Origin: Acinetobacter sp.
Lineage (GTDB): Bacteria; Pseudomonadota; Gammaproteobacteria; Pseudomonadales; Moraxellaceae
NCBI GenBank assembly: GCA_031277915.1
Contig: JAITLL010000018.1
Coordinates: 62,001 to 126,000 of the forward strand
Length of the DNA stretch: 64,000 nt
Direction of reading: 5' to 3'
Positions within the stretch are counted from its first letter, which is position 1. Each line of letters opens with the position of its first letter. Under the pieces are notes generated by a model. That model did not search any database and was not told where the DNA came from. It was given only the letters and a program-made list of their open reading frames with translations. Shown piece by piece: positions 1 through 10,732 of the stretch. The position numbers were made by a program, and so were the translations under genes.

Positions 1-1
1 A

Positions 2-775
2 GATATGATGGTCGCGCGCTTATTACAAAATTATGCGATTAGTTCACTTGGGGATAGTATCTATTCAACAAATATCCCAGGTATTGGTATTCGTCTCTAT
101 CGTGAAGCTTTTAATGCCTCAACTTTCTCGGGCTATTATCCTTATACTCGTAGCGTTCCAGGGACTCTCATTAATCTTGCGGAAGGTTATTTTGTTGTAG
201 AAATTGTAAAAACAGCTGAGAACACTGGTTCTGGTACTTATAGTACTTACTATGCTGGAACCCGAAGTGATCGCCCATTTTTAACAAGTAGTGTATATGG
301 TAACGCAATTACCATTGCTTCTTCTTCTTGTGAATGGCGTGGTGCTATTAATAAAGTTGTACAGCTGCCGACTGTTACAAAAGCTGGATTTAAAGGAGTT
401 GGTTCAACTCAAGGAGACCAGTCTTTCGATCTCAATATTTTATGTAATGGTGGTATCAACCCTACTGGATATGAAGAGAAAAACCTTATTAGCTTAAGCT
501 TTGATTATCAACAAGATGGAACTAACACCCAAGTTTTAAAAAATCTTGAACCAAATGCAACTAAAGCAAACGGTGTAGGTGTTCAACTTCTATGGAATTA
601 CCAAAATAAGAATCAGGTTATTGGTACAGGCGATAAACTAGAGTTGGGAACAGTAAAATCAAACCAAACTGTTGAATATAGTGTACCGCTGACAACCCGC
701 TATTATCAAACAGCTACAAATGTGACTGCTGGTAAAGTACGTGCAATGGCAACTGTAACGATTCAATATGATTAA
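2..775 (+). CDS. Fimbrial tip adhesin / pilin-domain protein, 5' end outside window
   Basis: This is the C-terminal part of a chaperone-usher fimbrial protein. The frame is open to the left edge, so the true start lies upstream and the Met at position 5 is probably internal. The last 150 or so residues have the pilin-domain pattern: a Cys in SSSCEW, then VQLPTV, FKGVG, and a second Cys in FDLNILCNGG, ending in the alternating hydrophobic strand VRAMATVTIQYD that chaperones bind. About 100 further residues before this domain suggest a two-domain adhesin rather than a simple shaft pilin. Family assignment is firm; which pilus it belongs to cannot be told without the upstream genes. The stop codon sits in the centre of a perfect palindrome. 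Confidence 0.8.
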   Translation, partial: DMMVARLLQNYAISSLGDSIYSTNIPGIGIRLYREAFNASTFSGYYPYTRSVPGTLINLAEGYFVVEIVKTAENTGSGTYSTYYAGTRSDRPFLTSSVYGNAITIASSSCEWRGAINKVVQLPTVTKAGFKGVGSTQGDQSFDLNILCNGGINPTGYEEKNLISLSFDYQQDGTNTQVLKNLEPNATKANGVGVQLLWNYQNKNQVIGTGDKLELGTVKSNQTVEYSVPLTTRYYQTATNVTAGKVRAMATVTIQYD

Positions 776-792
776 TCATATTGAATCGTTAC
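755..792. repeat. Perfect 38-base palindrome spanning the adhesin stop codon
   Basis: Bases 755-773 are the exact reverse complement of 774-792, and the TAA stop lies at the centre. As RNA it would form a hairpin of about 17 pairs. No T-run follows, so it is not a standard intrinsic terminator on either strand; it may protect the 3' end of the fimbrial mRNA or be a weak terminator. Confidence 0.7.
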
Positions 793-880
793 TAACCAGA
801 ATAAAATTTTAAAATCAATAAAAAATTTAACTTATTAACACTTTCTAAAAATTTAATACTTAACTCGATAGGAATATTTT

Positions 881-1834
881 ATGAAAAAAATAGGTATAGT
901 TGCTGTTAGTACAGTAACTTTATGTTGGGCAATGTATGAGGTATCTTCTGATAATACCAATACAGTATCGCCTAACGAATCAAGCCAAAAAGCAGCATCT
1001 AAAAGCATTTCATTAACTACAAAGAATGAAAAATTAGCACCTCAAATGGTCTTGGCCCAAACTAATTCCCTTAATTCCTCTGCCCCAGTTTGCCAATATA
1101 ATTTTAATGCGACTCAAGAAGATTTTGATCTTTGGAATAATCAACACCCTGAATATTTACCTATGAAAATATTTCCGTTGATAAATGGTCAAAAATTTGG
1201 TTTTAAAGTGGAGCCTGTCACAGAAGATAATTATGGTTATCTTGATTATAATGCAAAAAGCAAAACAAAAATGAATTCAACAAATTATGAAGGTGATTTT
1301 TTATTGCCTAATAAAGGTATTGTTGCTTTTGAGATGGAGCTTAAAGTACCCCTACTTTCTTCGAGCAGCTCCTCTTACTCAGCCGACATCAGTTTTAATG
1401 GTGTAACAGATAATAACTATACAATTAGATCAAATTATCATTTCGATATTGGTGCTCAGGATTTTGAGTTTGGTGAGAATCCACCTCGTTTATATCATAG
1501 CTTATCATCGGAGGTGGGAGATTATGAACTTATTGATAGTTACTTTAAAAACAAAAAAATGACAGATAATACAAATGAATATCAACGCTTAGGTGTTTAC
1601 ATTAATCAGGACACTAAGCAAGTCGGATTTATTTCTAATGGTGTTGATGAAGGATACCAATTTAAATTACCTGGTGCACTACAGAAAGTAGCTTTCTCAA
1701 TGAATGGAAATATAAATATTCTTTCTACGAATTTATTTGGACAAGAATTGTTTAATGAGCTTATTACTGACCGTAATGCGCTACAGTTTAGTTACCCTCA
1801 GGGTACAACTGACATGTGCGGTAATGCCATTTAA
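881..1834 (+). CDS. Secreted protein of unknown function, DUF4882-like
   Basis: The 317-residue product has a hydrophobic N-terminus after MKKIG that looks like a signal peptide or anchor, a low-complexity Ser/Asn/Lys stretch to about residue 65, then a beta-rich domain with a Cys near each end (CQYNF at about residue 72 and the final MCGNAI), which could form a disulfide. I recall this arrangement from the Acinetobacter DUF4882 family, but I give that from memory. It follows the fimbrial adhesin by 105 bases on the same strand and could be co-transcribed with it, although the palindrome between them may separate them. No catalytic motif is visible and no function is proposed. A strong bidirectional hairpin closes the gene. 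Confidence 0.6.
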   Translation: MKKIGIVAVSTVTLCWAMYEVSSDNTNTVSPNESSQKAASKSISLTTKNEKLAPQMVLAQTNSLNSSAPVCQYNFNATQEDFDLWNNQHPEYLPMKIFPLINGQKFGFKVEPVTEDNYGYLDYNAKSKTKMNSTNYEGDFLLPNKGIVAFEMELKVPLLSSSSSSYSADISFNGVTDNNYTIRSNYHFDIGAQDFEFGENPPRLYHSLSSEVGDYELIDSYFKNKKMTDNTNEYQRLGVYINQDTKQVGFISNGVDEGYQFKLPGALQKVAFSMNGNINILSTNLFGQELFNELITDRNALQFSYPQGTTDMCGNAI

Positions 1835-1852
1835 AATATAAAACTATAAATT

Positions 1853-1887
1853 GAAAAAAAGGGCTGTGGATTCAGCCCTTTTTTTTA
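1853..1887. terminator. Bidirectional intrinsic terminator
   Basis: GGGCTG (1861-1866) pairs with CAGCCC (1873-1878), flanked by an A-run on the left and a T-run on the right. It serves the converging DUF4882-like and frmA genes. Confidence 0.85.
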
Positions 1888-1888
1888 T

Positions 1889-3016
<1,128 letters not shown>

Positions 3017-3157
3017 TCATTTGGTATGTATAGTTGAGCAAAATAGATGATGTAACTGTAGTACAAGAGCTTAATTTTGCTTAAATTAAAATTGGCTTTC
3101 ATCGCAATCTACCACAGCATAGCCAGTCAGTTACCTCTAAGCAAGCTTGTATTCCAA

Positions 3158-3186
3158 AAAAGAAGAAGCCACTTTAAGAGGCTTCT
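3158..3186 (-). terminator. Terminator of the 623-residue orphan gene
   Basis: On the minus strand the arms AGAAGCC and GGCTTCT form a hairpin followed by TCTTTTTT. It lies just downstream of the gene at 3224-5095 and separates it from frmA. Confidence 0.75.
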
Positions 3187-3223
3187 GATCGAAACATTTA
3201 TATATTAAATAGTGCATATTTAC

Positions 3224-5095
3224 TTAAATGTAAATATCCGCAGGATATGGTGTGTTATCACTAATAGGTGCATACAACGTATTTTCAACAAAGAACCCAT
3301 CTAGTGCTTGAGTGGTATCTATCGTAATCGAATCAAACATAACTTGTGGATAGGCCCATATAAACTGCTTCATCAGCCCAAGAGAATCATTATTTTTCAT
3401 GTCGCCAAAAATCCGTTGCCAGATCGGTGTGCGATAAGGCTTATCTTTGTCAAACCCATATATATAAGCAATAGATGCATCTGGTACAAAACCAGATAAA
3501 TAAGCAACTTTATTTGCGGGATAATTTAAATCTTGAGTCGGTATTTGAGAAACAGCCTGATGAGCTAAATCTAACTTAGCTTCTAGAAGCCAGTCGTATG
3601 CTTCCGTCATGATGTAATCAAAATTTGGATATGAATAGTGTTCACTTGGATAGTTGATATAAGTTGCAAGAGTTTGAATTGGAGAGCGAATAGATGGGAA
3701 AAAGATTAATGGACACACTTGGGCATTGGCATATTTTGCTTTAATCACTGTTCGGATATCTTGGCAGGTCTGGCCTAATTTATTTCGTAGCCAATTTTTA
3801 AACTCATCATACGGCGTACCAGTTTTATTCATTGCATCATAGATGGTTCCTAAGTCAGGTGCATACAAACCTGTATCTGCATTAAAAGCTAACTTCGTTG
3901 GATAGTCGTAAACACATGGTAAATTCGTATCGGTGTTATACCACCACCACGGCTCACCAATTTGCATATTGACATCACACCCACCACTAACCATTGTATC
4001 TGCAAATTCAATAAATACTTTATGCAAATATGCCAAAGCGTTTTGGTCACTTAAACTAAAAAAATAGCTAGGTGGCTGATAGCCTGTTTTACCTAAATTA
4101 CTGTTCCAGTCACGTTGTGCCCAAAACTCATTTGCTCCAAGAGAATACATTTCAAAACTAACCCCAAAAACAGGCTGCATATTTGCATTATGTAAAGCTT
4201 GGGCATATTTTTCGTGCCATATACGAGTACATGGGTTAATCACATTCTGCCCAGTGACTAATGTGTCAGGAATCTGGAATTTATTAATATCACTTCTCCA
4301 GATCATTTCAGGATAATGTGACATTCCACAATAGTGATTAATAAAACCCTGATACCCCAAAGCAGCCATGTTATCGACTAGCCTCTGAGGATTAAGGTCA
4401 TAATGATCGTCATAACTCGTACATAGGCCATAGTTATGCTGGGGTACAACTACTCTAGTTAGATTTAACTGGGGGGCTGCTCCTGTGACGACTGAATTTG
4501 TAATACGAATATAGCCGTCTTCTGCTTGACTTAAAGGCAGTGAAGAATTTCCGTTATAGCTGCTTGTGAAACCTGAAAATGCAATTCGCTGAATATTTGT
4601 GATTGGAAAGCTATCTGTAGCTGAGAAACCAGCCTTTACTGTATCCCAATTGATATGAATATGAGCAGATCTTGAAGATGGAGTATCGGCATAGTTGAAT
4701 AGGACAATATAAGCAATTTTATCTATCCCATTCTCATTATAATAAACAGTCAGATTCGGAGTTAAGGATGCATTATTCAAAACGGGCATAGATGATGACA
4801 ATTCAATATCAAAATCCCACACTACACCTGAGTAGCTATATTTAGTTTCATAAGCTAAAAATTTGTGGTCTTTAGAATCATAAGAATCCCAGCTAATTCC
4901 AACTAGGTCTGTGGTCATGCGTGAGCGAAAAGATGCTTCAAAACCATTACCATAATTCGTAATTGCAAAAGACATGGTTTGTGGACCATCTACTCTCCAA
5001 TAGCTTGGACTGAACCGATCAATAAGTATATTTTGAGTAATGGGCTGAGGTGAAACAATAGAGTTATTTTGTGCATTTTCTGAATTATTAATCAT
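3224..5095 (-). CDS. Orphan large protein, TIM-barrel-like, possibly phage tail-sheath related
   Basis: The 623-residue product has no signal peptide or membrane segment. Residues 1 to about 215 look beta-rich, and from about 225 onward (starting near YDDHYDLNPQRLVDNMAALG) the spacing of strands and helices resembles a glycosidase-type TIM barrel, with an aromatic cluster GEPWWWYN where a sugar-binding barrel would place its acid/base. From memory this resembles the non-contractile tail sheath TIM-barrel proteins of some phages, but no other phage gene is near, and I could not confirm it. The gene is monocistronic, with its own terminator and a weak ribosome site. An alternative is an uncharacterised glycoside-hydrolase-like protein. 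Confidence 0.4.
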   Translation of the reverse strand: MINNSENAQNNSIVSPQPITQNILIDRFSPSYWRVDGPQTMSFAITNYGNGFEASFRSRMTTDLVGISWDSYDSKDHKFLAYETKYSYSGVVWDFDIELSSSMPVLNNASLTPNLTVYYNENGIDKIAYIVLFNYADTPSSRSAHIHINWDTVKAGFSATDSFPITNIQRIAFSGFTSSYNGNSSLPLSQAEDGYIRITNSVVTGAAPQLNLTRVVVPQHNYGLCTSYDDHYDLNPQRLVDNMAALGYQGFINHYCGMSHYPEMIWRSDINKFQIPDTLVTGQNVINPCTRIWHEKYAQALHNANMQPVFGVSFEMYSLGANEFWAQRDWNSNLGKTGYQPPSYFFSLSDQNALAYLHKVFIEFADTMVSGGCDVNMQIGEPWWWYNTDTNLPCVYDYPTKLAFNADTGLYAPDLGTIYDAMNKTGTPYDEFKNWLRNKLGQTCQDIRTVIKAKYANAQVCPLIFFPSIRSPIQTLATYINYPSEHYSYPNFDYIMTEAYDWLLEAKLDLAHQAVSQIPTQDLNYPANKVAYLSGFVPDASIAYIYGFDKDKPYRTPIWQRIFGDMKNNDSLGLMKQFIWAYPQVMFDSITIDTTQALDGFFVENTLYAPISDNTPYPADIYI

Positions 5096-5279
5096 GTCAT
5101 CATGCTCTTAATGGCTTTAAGAAGTTTTATATTAAATAATAAATTTTTTTATATTGTTCAGATAAGTAACAATAGAGGCTAATCTATTAACAGTAGATCA
5201 TTTATCATTGTCTTTAAAATAATATGAAGCTAACACATTATTTTAATTATAAAATGAAGTTTGCAATAAGGAGTAATTA

Positions 5280-6440
5280 ATGCCAAATATTAAACATTTA
5301 AGATGCTTTAGAACATTGCTTGTTTTTACTCCGTTTATAACTGTATTAACAGCTTGTAGCGATACAGCATATTATAAAAATACTAAATTAGCGGTTATTT
5401 CTGCCTCTAACACAACTCCTTATCTTGAAACTGATGCATATTTAGGCGAAAAACTTCAGCCAAATGAAAAAATGACGGCTCAAGAAATATCTACCGTTAT
5501 TGAAGAGTCAATCCGAAAAGAATACTCGGCTGGTAAGGCTTTAAGGGATGCGCATCCTAAAGCACATGGATGTGTTCGTGCTGAGTTTCATGTACTTAAA
5601 AATATTCCAAATCAACTTGCAAAAGGTATATTCATTCCAGATAAAACCTATCAGGCATGGATTCGCTTTTCGAATGCTTCCAATGATGCTTCTAGAGCTG
5701 ACATTGAAAAAGATGCCCGCGGAATGGCCATAAAAATTTTAGGCGTGTCAGGTCAGAAAATTTTGGAGAGTGAAAAAGATGCTACAACTCAAGATTTTAT
5801 TATGATTAATCACCCTGTCTTTTTTGTAAATGATGGGCAACGATATCTTTCTTTTATACATGACGTTAATAGTAAAAGTATTATTAAAAAAGTTCATATA
5901 CCTTTCGCTTTAGGTCTTAAAGGAACAATGAATGCCTTAGAGACAAGAAATTCTAAAATTTCTAATCCGTTATATACGCGTTACTGGTCTATGGTGCCCT
6001 ATCAATTAGGACTGGGTAATGACCGTCAAGCTGTAAAATATTCTGTGCGAAATTGCTCTACAGTCTCGAGTACCTTACCTAAAAAACCAAGCCATAATTT
6101 TTTAAGAGAAGCTTTAAAAGATACGCTGCAAAAGCAAGATGTTTGCATGGAGTTTTTAATACAGCCTAGAACTTCAAATAAAATGCAGGTTGAAGATGCA
6201 ATGACGGAATGGAAGGAAACGGAAGCACCTTTTTACCAAGTTGCGACTCTTTATATTCCAAAGCAAAGCTTTGATACGCCTGAGCAAAACGAATTTTGTG
6301 AAAATCTTTCTTTTACTCCATGGCATGCTTTACCTGAACACAAACCACTAGGTGCAATCAATAGACTACGTAAAATTATTTATGAAAACATAAGCAAAGT
6401 TAGACACGATATGAACTCAGTTATCAGGCAAGAACCTTAG
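5280..6440 (+). CDS. Catalase-fold haem protein, predicted lipoprotein
   Basis: The 386-residue product begins with a lipoprotein signal (LTACSD, lipidation Cys at about residue 26), placing it in the envelope. The core matches the mini-catalase family: an Arg-rich His region at HPKAHGCVRAEFHVL, WIRFSNAS and DARGMAIK in place of the catalase RFS and DPRGFA motifs, DFIMINHPVFFVND, and near the C-terminus INRLRKIIY, the Arg-x3-Tyr that supplies the proximal haem ligand in catalases. Family members of this type often act as peroxidases or in lipid hydroperoxide chemistry rather than as true catalases. AATAAGGAG lies 7 bases upstream of the ATG. It stands alone, followed by a hairpin. Confidence 0.8.
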   Translation: MPNIKHLRCFRTLLVFTPFITVLTACSDTAYYKNTKLAVISASNTTPYLETDAYLGEKLQPNEKMTAQEISTVIEESIRKEYSAGKALRDAHPKAHGCVRAEFHVLKNIPNQLAKGIFIPDKTYQAWIRFSNASNDASRADIEKDARGMAIKILGVSGQKILESEKDATTQDFIMINHPVFFVNDGQRYLSFIHDVNSKSIIKKVHIPFALGLKGTMNALETRNSKISNPLYTRYWSMVPYQLGLGNDRQAVKYSVRNCSTVSSTLPKKPSHNFLREALKDTLQKQDVCMEFLIQPRTSNKMQVEDAMTEWKETEAPFYQVATLYIPKQSFDTPEQNEFCENLSFTPWHALPEHKPLGAINRLRKIIYENISKVRHDMNSVIRQEP

Positions 6441-6462
6441 TCATTACTTTACAATGGATAAA

Positions 6463-6500
6463 AAACTGGCTTTAGATCTCAATAACTGAAAAGCCAGTTT
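6463..6500. terminator. Hairpin between converging genes
   Basis: AAACTGGCTTT (6463-6473) pairs with AAAGCCAGTTT (6490-6500). It separates the catalase-fold gene from the converging TonB receptor gene. Confidence 0.7.
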
Positions 6501-6533
6501 ATCCTTCTTTCAAGATGGAGTTCATTCAACCCT

Positions 6534-8852
6534 CTAAATATGCATAGTTACTCCAAGTTGAAAAGCTCGGCCTGGTAGTGGGGCAATATATTTTAGAGGA
6601 GAATTTTGTGGTCGCGCTTCCTCATCCAGTAAGTTAGTGCCACTTAAGAAAATGTCGAATGATGCATTTTTTAGATTCAATTTTTTGTTTATCTTAAACT
6701 CGAGCAAATTGTATGCAGGTAATGGAACTTCTTGAAAGACATTTTTACCTAAATATTCTGGCTCATCATAATACATACTTGAGACTCGTCCCGACCAAGA
6801 ATCATTTTTCCATTCGAGATATGAACCATAACGATTTGTAGGCATATTAGGTAAGTAAACCCCATCATTAGATAACCTTATGCCTGAGGGATGAGTCGCC
6901 TTATTTTTAACTAAATCAGCTAAACCACCCACTTTGAGAGTTCCAATTTTATTAAGATTAAATTCATAGCTTAAATCTACTTCAAATCCTTTAACTTCTG
7001 TATCTGTTTGTCTCCAGTACTTCAACGGTAAGCGATTTTGCATTTCTACCCCGGAATGGGTTAAATACATGTAATTCTTAAAATCTATTTGATAGCCAAC
7101 AATTGCTAACTCAGCATTTTTCCAATTTAATAACATACTTAATTCTAAATTTTTGGCTTTTTCAGGTCTGAGAGATTGGTTCCCTTCTTCTTGTGTCATG
7201 ACAGAATAATGAGCGTTACTTGCATAGAGTTCATTAACCTCAGGAGCTCGCTCAGATATGGTGTAATTCGCTTTTAGATTTACATAATCATTAACCTTGA
7301 AACCAGCTCCAATATAGTAATGATTTAAATCATAATGTTGGTCATTTTGTTTTTTAGTACTTGCATTACTAGACAATTTAAAATTTTGATCTTGAATTTC
7401 GTGCTCAACTTTTTCAAGTCGATAACCTGTATTTACATAGAATTTTTTAAAATTTAATTCCTCTTGCAAAAAAATAGCTTTATTAATAGTGTTAACATTT
7501 GGCAAATAGCGTCGCTTGCCACTTCCTTCGATATCTCGATTTCTGATACTGAAACCCAGTGAGCCTTTTAACTTTTTAAATGGTTGCTGTGACATTATTA
7601 CTTCAAATAGTTGATCACTAATCTTGTACTCATTTGCTTGTGTAGTGCCTAGATACTCACCTGATTTATTCGAGAGCTGTTGAAGTTTTATACTTATATC
7701 ATCAACAAATGGAGTTGGTTGTAGCCATAAAGAATTCAATGCAAAGCGATTTTGTTCAATTTTGACACCAACAGGTATGGTTTCATACTTATCTTGAAAA
7801 GACTGATTCTGCATTGAAAAGCCTGGTACGCCATACTCACTTTTTTTTCTATCAGCGCTTAAGCCAATGTACCCTTTATCAAAAAAATATGTTGTCCCAA
7901 TTCCAGCACTCTCATTCTGGGCATAACTATTCCCTAATTTTTTATAATAATTTGGTGTAACGTCACTATTAACCTTCTTTACTGTATTTTGTGGAGTATT
8001 GGGAATATATTCTGGATTTTTGGGGTTGATATAAGTTTTTCCTCCCCATTTAGATGATGGCTTATCGGTATAGAAAGAAAAGTCCCCATCTGCCCAATCC
8101 GGATTTTCAGTCATGAACTGATCTATATAAGGTTGCGATGTCTTATTATAAATATTTTGAATTCTACTATCTTTTTGACAAGATTCTGCTAACGCACTAT
8201 TGGTCCCGCCCGTATTAAAAAAAACCTGATTTTCGCAGACGCTCGCTTTGCTATACCCAGGTATTGTATAAGACGATATTTCCTGTTCGGAATATCTTAT
8301 GTTTGTTGACCAGTGATTTTGATCATTGATATTAAAATTAAAACCTTTTGCATCTAAGTCATTGAATCCTTTTCTATAAACGATGTCCATATTGTGGGGT
8401 TTATCCTCAATTGTTTTAGATATCAAGCCTGATTCTATTTGTACACTCCCTCCTATTGCGCTTCCACCATAACGAATACTATTGGAGTTTTTGTTTACAA
8501 TAATTTCATCAGTAAATAGAGGGTCAAATGGGATATTAATATTTCCACTGATTGCGTTCATTCCATTGATAGGTTGATCATTTTCTAAGACAAGAACTCT
8601 ATTACCACTCAAACTGCGTATCATTGGTACACCAGAATTTGGTCCAAATGAAGTACTTTGTATTCCTGAGATATGTTTAAGTGCATCACCCAACATATTG
8701 GTATTTTTAATATTTTCTTTAATTACAACATTTGATTTTTCCTCAGATGAATTCGCTCTAAAAATAAGTGGTTTTAGACGAGTTACATTTTCTTCGGCCT
8801 GTACCTGTTGAGTTACCAAGAAAATTAAAGGTATAGCTGTAAAAGATTTCAT
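6534..8852 (-). CDS. TonB-dependent outer-membrane receptor, ZnuD-like, probable zinc importer
   Basis: The 772-residue product has a signal peptide ending near VQA at residue 19, a plug domain (LGDALKHISGIQ, RSLSGNRVLVLENDQPING, IRYGGSAIGGSVQIES) and a 22-strand-type barrel ending in the expected aromatic-hydrophobic terminal strand (FQLGVTMHI). The pattern of the plug and a cysteine-bearing loop (KASVCENQ to AESCQKD) resembles ZnuD zinc/haem receptors. A near-consensus Zur operator sits 26 bases upstream, which supports zinc rather than iron regulation. AAGGGGAA precedes the ATG. No partner genes adjoin. It could transport another metal complex, but zinc is the best reading. Confidence 0.82.
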   Translation of the reverse strand: MKSFTAIPLIFLVTQQVQAEENVTRLKPLIFRANSSEEKSNVVIKENIKNTNMLGDALKHISGIQSTSFGPNSGVPMIRSLSGNRVLVLENDQPINGMNAISGNINIPFDPLFTDEIIVNKNSNSIRYGGSAIGGSVQIESGLISKTIEDKPHNMDIVYRKGFNDLDAKGFNFNINDQNHWSTNIRYSEQEISSYTIPGYSKASVCENQVFFNTGGTNSALAESCQKDSRIQNIYNKTSQPYIDQFMTENPDWADGDFSFYTDKPSSKWGGKTYINPKNPEYIPNTPQNTVKKVNSDVTPNYYKKLGNSYAQNESAGIGTTYFFDKGYIGLSADRKKSEYGVPGFSMQNQSFQDKYETIPVGVKIEQNRFALNSLWLQPTPFVDDISIKLQQLSNKSGEYLGTTQANEYKISDQLFEVIMSQQPFKKLKGSLGFSIRNRDIEGSGKRRYLPNVNTINKAIFLQEELNFKKFYVNTGYRLEKVEHEIQDQNFKLSSNASTKKQNDQHYDLNHYYIGAGFKVNDYVNLKANYTISERAPEVNELYASNAHYSVMTQEEGNQSLRPEKAKNLELSMLLNWKNAELAIVGYQIDFKNYMYLTHSGVEMQNRLPLKYWRQTDTEVKGFEVDLSYEFNLNKIGTLKVGGLADLVKNKATHPSGIRLSNDGVYLPNMPTNRYGSYLEWKNDSWSGRVSSMYYDEPEYLGKNVFQEVPLPAYNLLEFKINKKLNLKNASFDIFLSGTNLLDEEARPQNSPLKYIAPLPGRAFQLGVTMHI

Positions 8853-8878
8853 AAATTCCCCTTAAGTACTAAATGTAA

Positions 8879-8893
8879 TGTTATAACATAACA
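8879..8893. promoter_or_regulatory. Zur-type operator upstream of the ZnuD-like gene
   Basis: The bases TGTTATAACATAACA match 14 of 15 positions of the proteobacterial Zur core TGTTATA-N-TATAACA as I remember it. The site overlaps the region where the promoter of the minus-strand receptor gene must lie. Confidence 0.6.
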
Positions 8894-9156
8894 ACAAGAA
8901 CATAGGAAATTATATTGAGTAATATACTGTGGGTATCGTGAGGACACATTGGTATAACAGGTTTCGCTACATTTAATTCGTTTTGAATACTTTATTTTTC
9001 TGGTGTAGATTTCTTTTTACTTTAACAATCTTGTGTCAAAAATAGCTAAATAAATAACCTTTCGGTGTAAATATAGATGGTCAAATTAAGGCTGAATGTA
9101 ACCGGTTTTCTTATCTGCTTGTATTTTACAAATAATAAAAAAGATTAAAATCATAT
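8894..9156. other. Divergent intergenic region, no gene seen
   Basis: This AT-rich stretch lies between the receptor gene and the divergent phospholipase D gene and must carry the promoter of the latter. I see no open frame of convincing composition and no clear operator other than the Zur-type box to its left. Confidence 0.5.
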
Positions 9157-10722
9157 ATGCTTAGTTTACATCAACTATATCGCCAATATAGTACTATGGC
9201 CCTAAGTGCTTGGGGCTTTGCTGATTTACCTTCTTATACAGATACATATGATCCTAATGAGAAAGATATAGTGATAAAGACAAATAATTGGTTGAATGAT
9301 ATTACCGCAGAAGAAAAAACGCGGCAGGGTCTTACAGCTTTTGTGGCTCTTGACGATGCATTCATGAGTATCGCTTCACGTATATATTTGATTAGGAATG
9401 CCAAGGAAACGATTGATCTACAATATTACATTTGGACTAATGATTTCGTAGGTAACCTCATCTTGCATGAATTGCTTAAGGCAGCAGATCGTGGTATTAA
9501 AGTCCGCTTATTAATTGATGATCAAAATGGTATAAAGCTAGACGGTATATTAAGAAGTCTTTTACAGCATACCAACTTTGAAATTAAATTATTTAATCCT
9601 TATAAATTTAGATACTTACGTATTTTTGACTATATTTTTCGCTTTAAGAAAGTGAACCACCGTATGCACAACAAGCTCATTATTGCAGATGCCTCGATTG
9701 CAGTAACAGGTGGTAGAAATATTAGTAGTGAATACTTTGAAGCAAGTAGTAAGTTTCAGTTTACAGATCTGGATATCTTATTCTATGGAGATGCAGTACG
9801 GCATGGCCAAGCTGTATTTAATGATTTTTGGGAAAGTACCTTAAGTGTAAATGCAACTGACATTCTCGGAAGCTGTGCTGAGCATCATTTAAAAGCTTTA
9901 AGAGAACATTATGAACAATTGCACCATGAAAACCATAGCCTAACTGAAGATAAGCTTTACGATGCTCAGAGTTACTTAAAAGAGCTTTTAGAGCACAACC
10001 CTATTCAGTGGTCTAAAGCACATTTTGTTGCTGACTCTCCAAAGAAAATTTTGGGTACAGCCACTGAAAATGAAATGCTTTATGGGCAAGTCATGTCTAT
10101 TATGGGCAAACCTAAAAAGCACTTGGAATTAGCTTCTGCTTATTTTGTACCCACACAACAAGGTACTTATTATTTAAAGCAGCTAAGAGTTGAAGGAATT
10201 AAAATTCGTGCTTTAACCAACTCCTTTGCTGCGAACGATGTTGCAATTGTACATGCCTTTTATAGCCAATATCGGGTTGAAATGCTTAAAAATGGTATTG
10301 AGCTCTATGAGTTTAAACCTGTTTTGGAACGGCGCCGTAGAACATGGTATGAAGTTGTAACGGGTAGTGTTATTCCTGCGAAAGGCAAAAATAAATCAAG
10401 TTTGCATGCCAAGTTTTTTGACGTAGATGGCAAAGTATTTATCGGATCATTTAACTTTGACCCCCGCTCTACATATTTAAATACTGAAGTCGGCTTAGTG
10501 ATCGAATCTAATCAATTACAAGACCAGATTTCTGTGATGTTAGACCAACATTTACCGCAAGTGGCCTATCAGCTTAAACTCAATAGCCAAGGGAAAATTA
10601 TCTGGCTAGATTACCAGTCAAATGGACAAATTATTGAGTATGATAAAGACCCTGGTACGAGTCGTTTCCAAAGAACAATGATCAAGGCTGTTTCTTATTT
10701 ACCGATCGAGTGGATGATGTAA
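9157..10722 (+). CDS. Phospholipase D family protein, two HKD motifs
   Basis: The 521-residue protein carries two phospholipase D signature motifs: HNKLIIAD followed by GGRNISSEYF at about residues 170-190, and HAKFFDVDGKVFIGSFNFDPRS at about residues 416-437. Two HKD motifs in one chain are needed for the active site, which hydrolyses or transfers phosphodiester headgroups, as in cardiolipin synthases and bacterial phospholipases D. No membrane segment resembling the N-terminal anchor of ClsA is seen, so the ClsC-like or secreted-effector type is more likely. Acinetobacter encodes several such proteins, some implicated in virulence; I cannot say which this is. The ribosome site upstream of the ATG is weak. 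Confidence 0.85.
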   Translation: MLSLHQLYRQYSTMALSAWGFADLPSYTDTYDPNEKDIVIKTNNWLNDITAEEKTRQGLTAFVALDDAFMSIASRIYLIRNAKETIDLQYYIWTNDFVGNLILHELLKAADRGIKVRLLIDDQNGIKLDGILRSLLQHTNFEIKLFNPYKFRYLRIFDYIFRFKKVNHRMHNKLIIADASIAVTGGRNISSEYFEASSKFQFTDLDILFYGDAVRHGQAVFNDFWESTLSVNATDILGSCAEHHLKALREHYEQLHHENHSLTEDKLYDAQSYLKELLEHNPIQWSKAHFVADSPKKILGTATENEMLYGQVMSIMGKPKKHLELASAYFVPTQQGTYYLKQLRVEGIKIRALTNSFAANDVAIVHAFYSQYRVEMLKNGIELYEFKPVLERRRRTWYEVVTGSVIPAKGKNKSSLHAKFFDVDGKVFIGSFNFDPRSTYLNTEVGLVIESNQLQDQISVMLDQHLPQVAYQLKLNSQGKIIWLDYQSNGQIIEYDKDPGTSRFQRTMIKAVSYLPIEWMM

Positions 10723-10732
10723 GTTTTGAATA

